DNA of 64,000 bases from Mesorhizobium sp. M9A.F.Ca.ET.002.03.1.2 (GCF_003952365.1 NZ_CP034443.1:248001-312000); one strand, 5' to 3'; shown: positions 46,907-59,434, numbered from the stretch's first letter. A program made the numbers and translations. Notes: a model not told the origin generated them from the sequence alone.

Positions 46907-47692
46907 TTACGCTGCCGACTTCATGACCAACCGACGCTCATCCACCGGGCCGTCCACGATGACGTGGCCGATGCCGCGCGAGCACGGCTCGATGCGCGCG
47001 TTGACGTGATAGACGTCCCTCAGCAGATCGGACGTGATGACGTTCGGTGATGACCCACATGCAACCAGCCGGCCGTCCGCGATGACCATTGCCTGATCGC
47101 TGAACCGCAGGGCGTGATTGAGGTCGTGCAGGGCGATCAGCACGACCATGCCTCTTACCCGGGCAAGTTCCCGCATGAGGCCCAGCACCTCCATCTGCCG
47201 CGACAGATCGAGTGCCGATGTCGGTTCGTCCATCAGCAGGATTTCTGGCTCACGCACTAGCGTCTGTGCCAGGCTGGCGAGTTGCCGCTGGCCGCCGGAA
47301 AGCTCGCCTATGTTGCGAAACGCGATTTCGGCGATGCCGAGCGCCGCCAGGGTCTCGTCGATGCGAGCCAGATCATCGTCCCCCACAGACCAGCCCATAC
47401 CCTGCTTACGGGCGAGCAACACTGACTCATAGACCGTGAGCACCGCGTTCGCGGACGTGTCCTGCGGCATGTAGCAGATGCCGTTCTTCCCGCGGGACGC
47501 GCCTTCGACATGCACGGCTCCTGGTCCGTGGAGAAGGCCAGCGATGCGCCTGAACAGCGTCGACTTGCCGGCAGCGTTCGGACCGATCACGGCCACGATG
47601 TCTCCGCCCTCGAACGCAGGCGTCGTCACATCCCGAAGCCGAAGGCTCGTGCCATAGCGCGCGCCGAGCGCCTCGAGCCGGATCGTCACCAT
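46907..47692 (-). CDS. Iron-siderophore ABC transporter ATP-binding protein (FecE family)
   Basis: 261 residues. Walker A is VIGPNAAGKSTLFRR, with AA where most FecE proteins have NG. The signature is ELSGGQRQLASLA, Walker B EILLMDEPTSALDLS, and the switch histidine is in IALHDLNHALRFSD. It powers import through the FecCD permease whose gene overlaps its start by 7 bases. It converges with the GNAT gene; the 142 bases between hold no gene. Confidence 0.9.
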   Translation of the reverse strand: MVTIRLEALGARYGTSLRLRDVTTPAFEGGDIVAVIGPNAAGKSTLFRRIAGLLHGPGAVHVEGASRGKNGICYMPQDTSANAVLTVYESVLLARKQGMGWSVGDDDLARIDETLAALGIAEIAFRNIGELSGGQRQLASLAQTLVREPEILLMDEPTSALDLSRQMEVLGLMRELARVRGMVVLIALHDLNHALRFSDQAMVIADGRLVACGSSPNVITSDLLRDVYHVNARIEPCSRGIGHVIVDGPVDERRLVMKSAA

Positions 47693-48765
47693 GAGCGCCT
47701 CGTGCTGGACAAGATGAGCGAGATGAAGAACGGGATTCCGATGAGCGAGGTGACGATGCCGATCGGGAAGACCGTCCCGGGGATGAGCGACTTGCTGACC
47801 ACGGAGCTCGCCGACAGGATCAGCGCGCCCGACAGGGCCGACGCGGGCAGGAAGAAGCGCTGGTCCTCCCCGATGACCATCCGTGCGATATGCGGACCGA
47901 CGAGGCCGATAAAGCCGATGGTGCCGACGAAGGCGACAGGGATGGCGGCGAGAAGGCTCACCAGGATCAGCGTCTCCAGCCGCAGGTGGCCGACCTTGAC
48001 GCCGAAGCTGGCCGCCTTGTCCTCGCCCAACCTCAATGCCGTCAGTGCCCAGGCGCGCCGCGCGAAAATGGGCAGGACAGCCAGGAGAATGAATGTGGTG
48101 ACAGCGAGCTTGGGCCAGGTGGCCTTGGTGAGGCTGCCCATCGTCCAGAAGACGACCGCGGCCAGCGCTTCCGCCGAGGCGAAAAACTGGACGAGCGCAA
48201 GCAGCGCGTTGAAGGTGAAAACCAGCGCGATGCCCAGGAGCACGATGGTTTCCACGCTAACGCCGCGCTTGACGCTCAGCATGTGAATGAGGAACGCCGC
48301 TAGCATCGCCATCACGAAGGCGTTGACGGGCACGACATATCCGACGGCGGCGGGGATGAGCCTTACCCCGAAGGCCAGGGCAAGTGCTGCGCCGAAACTC
48401 GCGGCGGCGGATATTCCCAGCGTGAAGGGGCTCGCCAGCGGATTGTTGAGGATGGTCTGCATCTGCGCGCCGGCCACCGCGAGCGCCGCTCCCACGACGA
48501 TGGCCATCAGCGCCACCGGCATGCGGATTTCCCAGAGCACTACGCGCACCTGCTGCGGTACCGTCTCGGGAGCAAGGAGCGCCCGCACAACCTCACCGAG
48601 TCCGTAGCGGGCCGGACCGACCGCAAGATCGACGCAAAGGCTGAAGAGCAGGGTGGCGGCAAGGCCGGCGAGAATGAGCTGCCGCCGCCAGACGAGGGTG
48701 CGGTAACGCCCTCGTCCGTCGGCACGATCGAGCGTCGTGCCGACGGCCGTCGATTCAATCGACAT
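47686..48765 (-). CDS. Iron-siderophore ABC transporter permease (FecCD/BtuC family)
   Basis: 359 residues with about nine or ten membrane segments. It has LWEIRMPVALMAIVVGAALAVAGAQMQTILNNPLASPFTLGISAAASFGAA, the classic FecCD N-terminal signature, and GFIGLVGPHIARMVIGEDQRFFLPASAL, the contact with the ATPase. It imports Fe3+-siderophore, heme or cobalamin-type ligands. It overlaps both its neighbours (binding protein upstream, ATPase downstream). Confidence 0.93.
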   Translation of the reverse strand: MSIESTAVGTTLDRADGRGRYRTLVWRRQLILAGLAATLLFSLCVDLAVGPARYGLGEVVRALLAPETVPQQVRVVLWEIRMPVALMAIVVGAALAVAGAQMQTILNNPLASPFTLGISAAASFGAALALAFGVRLIPAAVGYVVPVNAFVMAMLAAFLIHMLSVKRGVSVETIVLLGIALVFTFNALLALVQFFASAEALAAVVFWTMGSLTKATWPKLAVTTFILLAVLPIFARRAWALTALRLGEDKAASFGVKVGHLRLETLILVSLLAAIPVAFVGTIGFIGLVGPHIARMVIGEDQRFFLPASALSGALILSASSVVSKSLIPGTVFPIGIVTSLIGIPFFISLILSSTRRSW

Positions 48766-49894
48766 CGGTCAACGAGACCCAGTGGCCGGGCCTGTAGGCG
48801 ACGGGCAGGAACTTCTCGTGCAGCTCCCTGAAGGTGGCTTCGGGGTCGAGTTCGGCGAAGAGATCCGGATACAGCCACTTCGCCATCTGCTGGATGGCGA
48901 CGAACTGATAGGGGCTGTTGTAGAACTGATGCCAGATGGCATGCACCTCGCCGTTCTCGACGGCCTTTACCCCGGTCAGCGCCGGCCGCTCGGTCAGCGC
49001 CTTCAGCTTGCGCAGCGCCTCGGCCTCGTCGCGGCCGGGGCCGACGCCGACCCAGGCGCCGCCCGGCACATAGGCTTCCCACCAGCCGCCGGTGACGATG
49101 ATCTGATCCGGATTGGAGGCGATGATCTGCTCAGGGTTGAGCGTGCCGAACGTGCCGGGAATGATGTCCTTGGCGATGTTGTCGCCGCCCGCCATCTCGA
49201 CGAACTTGCCGAAATTGTCGTCGCCGAAGCTCATGCAGCAGTCTTCCGAATAGCCGCCGGCGCGCTCGACGAAGACCTTCGGCCGGGCGGGGTTGGCCTT
49301 CCCGATGACGTCGGTGACGCGGGCGATCTCGGCGGCGCGAAAGGCGATGAACTCCTCGGCGCGCTCCTCTTTGCCGAACAGCTTGCCGAATAGGCGCATG
49401 CTGGGTTCGGTGTTGGTGAAGGGGCGCTCGCGGAAATCGACATAGACCAGCGGGATGCCGGCGGCGGCGAGCTTCTCGATATACTTGGCGTCCTCGGTGG
49501 CCTGCTTCGACTCGATATTCATCAGGATGACGTCGGGCTTGAGCGAGACCGCCTGCTCGACATCGAAGGTACCGTCCTTGAACCCGCCGAAGGTGGGAAT
49601 CTTCACCATTCCCGGGAATTTCTCGAGATAGGCAGCGTAGTTGTCGGGATCAGCCTGGCTGAAATCCTCGCGCCAGCCGACGATGCGCTTGAACGGGTCC
49701 TCGGTGTCGAGCGCCGCGACGAGATAGACCTGCCGGCCTTCACCCAGGATCACCCGTTCGACCGGAACGTTCACCTCGACCTCGCGGCCGGTGACGTCGG
49801 TCACTTTCACCATCTCGGCCTTTGCGGCCAGCGTCATCGATAGGGCAACGATAGCGGCCGCCATCGTCCCTGCTGCGATCCTTCCAAAAGTCAT
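48755..49894 (-). CDS. Periplasmic iron-siderophore-binding protein (PBP2/FepB-like)
   Basis: 379 residues. A Sec signal peptide MTFGRIAAGTMAAAIVALSMTLAAKA is followed by KVTDVTGREVEVNVPVERVILGEGRQVY, the TroA-fold entry. The body has LKPDVILMNIESK, VYVDFRERPFTNTEPSM and a late DPEATFRELHEKFLPV. The paired cysteines in YSEDCCMSFGDDNFGKF are uncommon for this family. It delivers ligand to the FecCD permease. The ATG at 49894 is chosen for the signal peptide. An inverted repeat lies upstream. Confidence 0.88.
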   Translation of the reverse strand: MTFGRIAAGTMAAAIVALSMTLAAKAEMVKVTDVTGREVEVNVPVERVILGEGRQVYLVAALDTEDPFKRIVGWREDFSQADPDNYAAYLEKFPGMVKIPTFGGFKDGTFDVEQAVSLKPDVILMNIESKQATEDAKYIEKLAAAGIPLVYVDFRERPFTNTEPSMRLFGKLFGKEERAEEFIAFRAAEIARVTDVIGKANPARPKVFVERAGGYSEDCCMSFGDDNFGKFVEMAGGDNIAKDIIPGTFGTLNPEQIIASNPDQIIVTGGWWEAYVPGGAWVGVGPGRDEAEALRKLKALTERPALTGVKAVENGEVHAIWHQFYNSPYQFVAIQQMAKWLYPDLFAELDPEATFRELHEKFLPVAYRPGHWVSLTDVD

Positions 49895-49931
49895 CACGCC
49901 CTCTCTCAGGTGGATTGTCAGAGGCGGCTTA

Positions 49932-49967
49932 TAAAAGATGACTTCAAATCTCAAGAAATATCTTTTA
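49932..49967. promoter_or_regulatory. Inverted repeat between the siderophore operon and the methyltransferase
   Basis: TAAAAGAT (49932-49939) and ATCTTTTA (49960-49967) are perfect inverted arms 20 bases apart, in the 110-base divergent promoter region. Iron-responsive control (Irr, RirA or Fur family) would be expected here, but the sequence is not a textbook match. Confidence 0.35.
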
Positions 49968-50004
49968 GAGCCATTCCAGACTGGCGCGATGACAAGGGTT
50001 CGGA

Positions 50005-50790
50005 ATGGCGGGCGAGGCCAATTATTCGCTGCGGGACGAAATACGTGACTACTGGTCTGCGCGTGCGGAGACCTTCGACCTCTCGGTCGGGCATGAGATC
50101 TCTTCCGAGCGGGAGCGCCGGGCCTAGCACCGGCTGATCCTCAAGCACCTGGGCACCGGGAGTGGACACCGCGCGCTCGACCTCGCCTGCGGCACTGGGG
50201 TGGTATCCCATCTCATGCATGACTTGGGCTACGCCGTGACAGGATTGGACTGGTCAGAGGCCATGCTTTCCAAGGCGCGTGCGAAGGCGACGAAAAGGGG
50301 AAGCGACATCCGGTTCCTGCTCGGCGACGCAGAGCGTACGCACGAAGAAAGGGAATGCTACGACATCCTCGTCACCCGTCATCTCGTCTGGACGTTGGTC
50401 GATCCGCCAGCCGCGTTCGCCGAATGGTTCTCGCTGCTCAAGCCCGGCGGACGGTTGCTGATCGTTGACGGTGATTTCGTCACCGAGACCTGGGCGGCCC
50501 GTCTCCGCACCGCCCTTGAAAAGATCACCGGCCAGACAGTCGAGCCGGCCGGTGGACTGGACCAGGCGATGGCGGAACGCCATCGTAGCATCCTTGCGCG
50601 TCTCCACTTTTCGTGCGGGGCCAAAGCGGACGAGGTCTGCGCGCTTCTCGTGGCGGCGGGCTTCGAGGTGCCTGTGATCGACACCCGGCTCCGCGCGATT
50701 CATCGCGCGCAGGCGCGTCACATGAACTTCCTCAAGGCTCTGGAGCGCACCACGCAGCATCGATACGCGATCTGCGCCACCAAGCCCTGA
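50005..50790 (+). pseudogene. SAM-dependent methyltransferase with in-frame TAG
   Basis: A 261-residue class I methyltransferase if codon 41 is read through. Before it: MAGEANYSLRDEIRDYWSAR, typical of siderophore-linked methyltransferases. TAG lies at 50125-50127 within ERRA-stop-HRLILKHLG, where relatives would be expected to have tryptophan (TGG). After it: RALDLACGTGVVSHLMHDLG (SAM motif I), GLDWSEAML, and HLVWTLVDPPAAFAEWFSLLKPGGRLLIVDGDF. An internal ATG at 50200 lies after the first half of the SAM site, so a shortened active protein is unlikely. It is divergent from the siderophore importer, a common pairing in rhizobia. Confidence 0.75.
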
Positions 50791-51124
50791 ACCAGCGGAA
50801 ACCCGCGCATGCGCCTTTGATCCACAGCAGCGTCGCGCGTCTTGGCGTAGATCCCCACTCGGCCCGCATTCCCGAGCTCAAACGGCACCTTTCAGCTTGA
50901 TTCTGCCACTGCGGGAGACGATGGCAGACGTCAAAATCGGATCAAACCCCGCCTATTCGCACGTCGTTGCCGCCGGTCACCGCACGTGTCACAGGATAGC
51001 CTTTCGAGGCCAGAATTCTTGAGGTAGGTGTGCGTCCAGTGCTTTCGACGAGAAGGAGGAAATTGACGGACAAAGGGCCCAACCAGTTTCACTGAAATGC
51101 TATGACGTTGGCGAAGACGCTTAT

Positions 51125-51146
51125 ATCTACTTGTAAAGAAGTAGAT
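51125..51146. repeat. Perfect 8-base inverted repeat
   Basis: ATCTACTT (51125-51132), GTAAAG, AAGTAGAT (51139-51146). It lies 23 bases before the tRNA-3'-end-like fragment and is AT-rich. It may be a recombinase or excisionase arm site, or an unrelated hairpin. Confidence 0.35.
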
Positions 51147-51168
51147 GTAAATGATTGATGTTTAACGT

Positions 51169-51190
51169 TATGGTGGGCCCGGAGGGACGT
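51169..51190 (-). repeat. Fragment resembling a tRNA 3' end, copy 2
   Basis: Reverse complement GTCCCTCCGGGCCCACCA fits the end of a T-loop, T-stem strand, acceptor strand and ACCA. On the plus strand it would encode MVGPEG, the start of the MVGPEG-FEPPT reading often annotated antisense to tRNA ends. It diverges before the T-loop, so no tRNA is present. It matches 5309-5329 in direct orientation. Confidence 0.42.
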
Positions 51191-51661
51191 TGTCTTTTCA
51201 ACAAAAACAGCCAGGTAGCGGGTGGTTCGTCAAGCCATATCCTTCGTATATTCTCGCATGGTCCGGCGACCCAAAACCTGATTAGCCCAGATCACGTCTG
51301 TCCGCCCGGAACAGTTCCACTTTCCCCGCTACAGCCTGTCAGCAATCGACCATCGAACTCTTCGCTCGGATGCGATGATTGCATGGAATGAAGTGCCCGG
51401 CATTCACGCCGCAGCCAGAACTGGCGCACAGCGACGGTGGTCTCAGCCAGCCGAAATTGCCCCCTGAGGCCGATCCTAAAATTCATTTCGGCAGCACAAT
51501 GTTACGTCTGCCAATCGCAGCGATCGAGGTCTCCCCTGCCTACCGCCTGACTGGTAGCCCTAACAGGGCAGGCGGATGCATGGGCATCGGCCCGGCGCAA
51601 GCCACGAAAAAGCTGTGTTTTGCGGGCAGCCAGAATTTGAAGGGTGAAAACGGCAGGCTCG

Positions 51662-52432
51662 TCAGACGAAGAAAAACTCTTCGACGCGCTGCTTTGCCCG
51701 GAGCAGTGCCGGCAGGATCTCACGCTGCATATCCTCGACCGAGAAACGCGCCGACTGGGTCGAGACATTGATTGCCGCCACGGTATGCCCGGCGCGATCG
51801 CTGATCGGCACGGCGATCGAGCGCAGGCCGAGCTCCAGCTCTTCATCGACGATGGCAAAACCGTCCGCCTTGGCTTTGTGAATGGCCTTGGTCAGCACGT
51901 CCAGCTTGGTGATCGTCATCGCCGTCCTTCGCTCGATTTTCGCCTGTCCGAGAAAGGTCTCCAGCTCATCCGGTGCCAAGCCGGCGAGCAGGACGCGGCC
52001 CATCGACGTACAGTAGGCCGGCAGCCTTGTGCCGACATCGAGTGTCACGCTTAGGATGCGTCGACCGGGAATGCGAGCGACGTAGACGACGTCCTCGCCC
52101 GACAGCACGGCCGCGTTACAGGCTTCGTCGAATTGCGCCGCGACCTCGCGCATCACGGGCGCCGCGAAGGTCCATAACGAGTCGCTGCCGAGCCAGGTCC
52201 GAGCGACAGTCAACAAGCGGGGCGACAGGGAAAAAAGCCGGCCGGACTGCGTCGCGTAGCCAGTGCTCACCAATGTCAGCAGGAAGCGGCGGGCGCCGGC
52301 GCGGGACAGCCCCGCCTCTTCGGCCATCTCCGTCAGCGTCATCCCGGTCGGGTGCCGCGCCAGGATTTCCATGACCACCAGCCCACGTTCCAGTGAACCG
52401 ACATGGTCACGCAAAGTGCCTTCGTCATCCAT
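51662..52432 (-). CDS. pcaR: IclR family regulator of beta-ketoadipate genes (PcaR)
   Basis: 256 residues. Winged HTH (about 8-70): HVGSLERGLVVMEILARHPTGMTLTEMAEEAGLSRAGARRFLLTLVSTGYA. The effector domain has CNAAVLSGEDVVYVARIP, GTRLPAYCTSMGRVLLAG and DEELELGLRSIAVPISDRAGHTVAAINVS, as in PcaR/PobR. Divergent from pcaIJF, with a palindromic operator between them. In pseudomonads and rhizobia PcaR activates with beta-ketoadipate as inducer. The ATG at 52432 gives a normal short N-terminus. Confidence 0.9.
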   Translation of the reverse strand: MDDEGTLRDHVGSLERGLVVMEILARHPTGMTLTEMAEEAGLSRAGARRFLLTLVSTGYATQSGRLFSLSPRLLTVARTWLGSDSLWTFAAPVMREVAAQFDEACNAAVLSGEDVVYVARIPGRRILSVTLDVGTRLPAYCTSMGRVLLAGLAPDELETFLGQAKIERRTAMTITKLDVLTKAIHKAKADGFAIVDEELELGLRSIAVPISDRAGHTVAAINVSTQSARFSVEDMQREILPALLRAKQRVEEFFFV

Positions 52433-52513
52433 GTGACCCCCTGGCAAACCAAGCAGCGCCGGGTTGACTCCAAGCGGCATTCCGACATAGAAAGTATCTC
52501 ATATAAAACAATT

Positions 52514-52528
52514 GTTCGCAATACGAAC
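52514..52528. promoter_or_regulatory. PcaR operator candidate
   Basis: GTTCGCAATACGAAC is a perfect palindrome, GTTCG-N5-CGAAC. It resembles the GTTCG-N5-CGCAC site described for PcaR in Pseudomonas. It lies 24-38 bases upstream of the pcaI start. Confidence 0.6.
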
Positions 52529-52551
52529 TTCTTGGTGTCGGAGTGCCTGCG

Positions 52552-53409
52552 ATGGTCCAGTTTCTGCCGCTCAACCAACCCGTGGCGGAAAATCTGCACG
52601 ATGGCGACACCGTCGCCTTCGAGGGCTTCACCCATCTGATCCCGACGGCGGCGGCGCATGAAGCCATCCGCCAGGGCTTTCGCAACCTCACCCTGATACG
52701 CATGACGCCCGACCTGATCTATGACCAGATGATCGGCATGGGCATGGCGAAGAAGATCATTTTCTCATATGTCGGCAATCCCGGTGTCGGCCTGCTCAGA
52801 CGTGCCCGCGACGCCATCGAGAACGGCTTTCCGCGGGCGATCGAGGTCGAAGAACACAGCCATGCCTGCATGGCGAACGCCTATGAAGCGGGCGCGGCCG
52901 GACTGCCCTGCGCGGTCTTTCGCGGTTATCGCGGCGCAGGGCTCGCTTCGGTCAATCCGAACATCAGATCGGTCACTTGTCCCTTCACCGGCGAGGTGCT
53001 TGCCGCCGTTCCGGCCATCCGTCCCGATGTCTCCTTCATCCACGCGCAGAAGGCAGACCGCAAAGGCAATGTGCTGGTCGAAGGCATTATCGGCATCCAG
53101 AAGGAAGCCGTGCTGGCGGCAAAGCGCGCCGTGGTGACGGTGGAGGAGGTGGTCGACAGTTTCGACGATCTCCACCCGAACCTTACCGTGCTGCCGAGAT
53201 GGACGATTGCCGCCATATCAGTCGTGCCCGGCGGTTCGCATCCGTCCTACACGCACGGCTATTATGTCCGCGACAACGCCGCCTATCTCGAATGGGACGA
53301 GATCGCCGCCGACCGCGAGCGCTTTCAGGCCTGGATGCAGGCAAACGTCATCGACAGCACGGCCGGCGATTTCGCCGCTCGCGTCGACCATCTGAGGCCT
53401 GCGGCATGA
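52552..53409 (+). CDS. pcaI: 3-oxoadipate CoA-transferase subunit A (CatI/GctA-type)
   Basis: 285 residues, CoA-transferase family I. GDTVAFEGFTHLIPTAAAHEAIRQGFRNLTLIRMTPDLIYDQMIG, SYVGNPGVGLLRRARDAIENG and SVNPNIRSVTCPFTGEVLAAVPAI follow the CatI type of Pseudomonas knackmussii. This is longer than the 220-230 residue PcaI of P. putida. With subunit B it moves CoA from succinyl-CoA to 3-oxoadipate. I prefer the ATG at 52552, with GGAG upstream, to a GTG at 52543. The stop overlaps pcaJ (ATGA). Confidence 0.88.
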   Translation: MVQFLPLNQPVAENLHDGDTVAFEGFTHLIPTAAAHEAIRQGFRNLTLIRMTPDLIYDQMIGMGMAKKIIFSYVGNPGVGLLRRARDAIENGFPRAIEVEEHSHACMANAYEAGAAGLPCAVFRGYRGAGLASVNPNIRSVTCPFTGEVLAAVPAIRPDVSFIHAQKADRKGNVLVEGIIGIQKEAVLAAKRAVVTVEEVVDSFDDLHPNLTVLPRWTIAAISVVPGGSHPSYTHGYYVRDNAAYLEWDEIAADRERFQAWMQANVIDSTAGDFAARVDHLRPAA

Positions 53410-54209
53410 GCGAGGACCAAAAACTGGGTTTCACTCCCAATGAGATGATGGCGATCGCCGCCAGCCGGGCGCTGAAGAACGACGATGTCTGTTTCGTCGG
53501 CATCGGTGCGCCGTCGGCCGCCTGCAATGTCGCACGGTTGACGCATGCTCCCGACATCACGCTGATCTACGAGAGCGGCACCATCGGCACCGCGCCTGAT
53601 GTACTGCCGCTGTCGATCGGCGATGGCGAATTGTGCGAAACAGCGGTCACCACCGTTGCGGTGCCGGAGATGTTCCGCTACTGGCTGCAGGGCGGCCGCA
53701 TCTCGATCGGCTTCCTGGGTGCGGCCCAGCTCGACAAGTTCGGCAACATCAACACCACCGTTATCGGCGACTATGCGCATCCGAAGACCCGCCTTCCCGG
53801 CGGCGGCGGCGCGCCGGAGATCGCCACCTCGTCGAGAGAGGTCTACATCACCATGGCGCAATCGAAGCGCGGCATGGTCGAGACAATCGATTTCTTCACC
53901 TCCTTCGGCCATGGCGAGGGCGGCGATCACCGCAAGCGTCTCGGCATCGATACGGCAGGCCCGACGCTGCTGATCACCGATCTCGCAGTCTGGAAGCCGG
54001 ACCCGGTGACCAAGGAATTCACCGTGGTCTCGCTGCATCCCGGCGTTTCGCGCGAACAGGTGCAAGCGACCTGTGGCTGGACGGTCAAGTTCGCCGAGGC
54101 ACTTGACGAGACGCCGGCGCCAAGCGAGCTCGAACTCACGACGCTGCGCGACCTGCAGGCTCGCACCAAAGCAGCGCATGAGGGAACCGCCAAAGAGAAA
54201 GCTGCATAG
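53406..54209 (+). CDS. pcaJ: 3-oxoadipate CoA-transferase subunit B (CatJ/GctB-type)
   Basis: 267 residues. FTPNEMMAIAASRALKNDDVCFVGIGAPSAACNVARLTHAPDITLIYESGTIG carries the catalytic glutamate (ESGTIG). FLGAAQLDKFGNINTTVIGDYAHPKTRLPGGGGAPEIATS is the GctB-type core. The start overlaps the pcaI stop, and pcaF begins immediately after its TAG. It forms the heteromeric transferase with PcaI. Confidence 0.92.
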   Translation: MSEDQKLGFTPNEMMAIAASRALKNDDVCFVGIGAPSAACNVARLTHAPDITLIYESGTIGTAPDVLPLSIGDGELCETAVTTVAVPEMFRYWLQGGRISIGFLGAAQLDKFGNINTTVIGDYAHPKTRLPGGGGAPEIATSSREVYITMAQSKRGMVETIDFFTSFGHGEGGDHRKRLGIDTAGPTLLITDLAVWKPDPVTKEFTVVSLHPGVSREQVQATCGWTVKFAEALDETPAPSELELTTLRDLQARTKAAHEGTAKEKAA

Positions 54210-55415
<1,206 letters not shown>

Positions 55416-55428
55416 CGGCTCACGCCGA

Positions 55429-57653
<2,225 letters not shown>

Positions 57654-57664
57654 GTGGCAGTCGG

Positions 57665-58279
57665 TCAGCTGTCGAAGAAGACCGTCTCCTTCTCGCCCTG
57701 AAGGTGGACATCGAAGACGTAAGTGTCGCCCTGGCGCTCGGCGATTAAGGTGGGCACGCGCACGCGGTGCTCGATGCGGGCAAGGATCGGATCCTCGGCG
57801 TTGGCCTCCTCCTCGTCGGAGAAATAGAGCCTGGTGTGCAGACCGATATTGATGCCACGCGCCACGATCCACAGCGTGATGTGCGGCGCCATCAATCGGC
57901 CATCGCGGAACGGCACGCGGCCGGGCTTGATCGTCTGGAACAGGCAGACGCCGGTTTCCATGTCGGTCGGCTGGCGGCCCCAGCCCTGGAAGTTGGGATC
58001 GGCTGCGCAGCGCAGCTCGGCCGGCGAATTGTAGAGCCCGTTGCTATCTGCCTGCCAGATCTCGATCAGCGCGTCCTTGAGCGGCGTGCCTGTGCCGTCG
58101 AGCACCCTGATTCGCAAATCGATGCGCTCGCCCTTAGTCTGGTCGTTGACCATCGTCGAGCCAAGGTCGCTCGGATATACGCCGCCGATGCCGCAGAAAT
58201 TGGGCGTCAGTCCGATATGCACATAGGGACCGGCGGTCTGCGAGGGGCTTTCCTTCAGCCGGTCGAGCGACTGCGCCAT
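57665..58279 (-). CDS. pcaG: Protocatechuate 3,4-dioxygenase alpha subunit
   Basis: 204 residues, intradiol dioxygenase fold. LKESPSQTAGPYVHIGLTPNFCGIGGVYP is the alpha-subunit entry. IRVLDGTGTPLKDALIEIWQADSNGLYNSP and GWGRQPTDMETGVCLFQTIKPGRVPFRDGRLMAPHITLWIVARGINIGLHTRLYFSDE complete it. The alpha chain lacks the full iron set and pairs with PcaH. Its start overlaps the pcaH stop (ATGA), ensuring equal supply of the two subunits. Confidence 0.94.
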   Translation of the reverse strand: MAQSLDRLKESPSQTAGPYVHIGLTPNFCGIGGVYPSDLGSTMVNDQTKGERIDLRIRVLDGTGTPLKDALIEIWQADSNGLYNSPAELRCAADPNFQGWGRQPTDMETGVCLFQTIKPGRVPFRDGRLMAPHITLWIVARGINIGLHTRLYFSDEEEANAEDPILARIEHRVRVPTLIAERQGDTYVFDVHLQGEKETVFFDS

Positions 58280-59031
58280 CAATTGCTCTCCGGCCTGTTT
58301 TCGAACAGCGAGGAGCGCCGCCCACGCAGCACGACGTCGAACTTGTAGGCGCGCGCGTCCATCGGGATCGTCGCCTGCATGTCGAGCGCTGCGATCAGCG
58401 TCTCGATCGCCGCCTTGTCGCGAATCCCGCGCACGATAGGGCATTTCCAGATCAGCGGATCACCCTCGAAGTACATCTGGGTGATCAGCCGCTGCGCGAA
58501 GGCGTGGCCAAAAATCGAGAAATGGATGTGCGAAGGCCGCCAGTCATTAGGTCCATTCGGCCAAGGATAAGGTCCGGGCTTGACAGTGCGAAAGGCATAG
58601 CCGCCATCCTCGCCGGTGATGGTGCGGCCGCAGCCACCAAAATTTGGATCAAGCGGCGCCAGGTAGCCATCCTTCTTGTGGCGGTAGCGGCCACCTGAAT
58701 TGGCCTGCCAGAATTCGAGCAGCGCGCCGGGCACGCCCTTGCCGCGCTCGTCGAGCACCCGCCCATAGACGATGATGCGCTCGCCGAGGGCGCTCTCGCC
58801 GGGCCTGGCAAAATTGTGGATCAGATCGTTGTCGAGCTCGCCGAGCATGGCGTGGCCGAACACTGGGCCGGTGAGTTCCGACGCCGTGTTGTCGAAGGCG
58901 AGCAGCGCCTTCTGCGGCGAGCGCAGCACGGAGGTCTTGTAATTCGGCGTCAGCGCCGGCGGATGCCATCTCCGGTCGCGCTGGAAGAAGGCGCCGGTCT
59001 CCGGCATCCGGTTCGATCCGAGCTCAGGCAT
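58279..59031 (-). CDS. pcaH: Protocatechuate 3,4-dioxygenase beta subunit
   Basis: 250 residues. The non-heme Fe(III) ligands, two tyrosines and two histidines, lie in [20 protein letters not shown] and [36 protein letters not shown] and [27 protein letters not shown] are characteristic. With PcaG it opens the protocatechuate ring between the hydroxyls to 3-carboxymuconate. The ATG at 59031 overlaps the end of pcaC by 8 bases. Confidence 0.95.
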   Translation of the reverse strand: MPELGSNRMPETGAFFQRDRRWHPPALTPNYKTSVLRSPQKALLAFDNTASELTGPVFGHAMLGELDNDLIHNFARPGESALGERIIVYGRVLDERGKGVPGALLEFWQANSGGRYRHKKDGYLAPLDPNFGGCGRTITGEDGGYAFRTVKPGPYPWPNGPNDWRPSHIHFSIFGHAFAQRLITQMYFEGDPLIWKCPIVRGIRDKAAIETLIAALDMQATIPMDARAYKFDVVLRGRRSSLFENRPESN

Positions 59032-59434
59032 GGGCGCTCTTGCCTCCGTCCATTTGCGAGAACACCTCCTTGGCGATCTTGAAGGCGCGATTGGCCGCCG
59101 GCACGCCGGCATAGATCGCGACATGCAGGAACGCCTCGCAGATATCCTCGCGCGAGGCGCCGGTATTGGCGGTGGCGCGCACATGCATGGCCACCTCCTC
59201 ATCATGGCCGAGTGCCGCCAGCAGTGCCAGCGTCACGATCGAGCGCTCGCGCTTCGACCAGCCGGGACGCGCCCACACCGTCCCCCAGGCAGCCTCGGTG
59301 ATCAGATGCTGGAACGGCCGGTCGAAATCGGTGGCGGCGTCCTCCGTGCGGTCAACATGCGGATCGCCGAGCACGGATCGCCGCACCGACAGCCCGGTCC
59401 GGTACCTGGTTGGGTTCTTGGAGACATCATCCAT
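59024..59434 (-). CDS. pcaC: 4-carboxymuconolactone decarboxylase
   Basis: 136 residues of the CMD/AhpD-like family. [70 protein letters not shown] is the PcaC signature, with the catalytic histidine and glutamate region GHDEE. It decarboxylates 4-carboxymuconolactone to the enol-lactone. It overlaps pcaD by 8 bases and pcaH by 8. It is a stand-alone decarboxylase, not the PcaL fusion with PcaD. Confidence 0.94.
   Translation of the reverse strand: MDDVSKNPTRYRTGLSVRRSVLGDPHVDRTEDAATDFDRPFQHLITEAAWGTVWARPGWSKRERSIVTLALLAALGHDEEVAMHVRATANTGASREDICEAFLHVAIYAGVPAANRAFKIAKEVFSQMDGGKSAHA

Larger units (their letters stand above)
50791..51661. other. Region without a gene, possible right-hand scar of the accessory block
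   Basis: About 870 bases between the broken methyltransferase and pcaR, with AT-rich patches near 51.1 kb. It contains a short hairpin (51125-51146) and a tRNA-3'-end-like fragment (51169-51190). Small open frames here look random. Gene content changes across it from accessory transport and catabolism to the pca cluster. Confidence 0.5.

Noticed and set aside
51213..51223. GGTAGCGGG near 51.21 kb as the far att site of the tRNA-Met element
   Set aside because: Only nine bases match and they lie in the wrong orientation relative to the tRNA 3' end for a direct att repeat.
51155..51771. Short plus-strand frames in the gap before pcaR
   Set aside because: The first begins with the antisense tRNA-end reading MVGPEG and then turns random; the others overlap pcaR in antisense.
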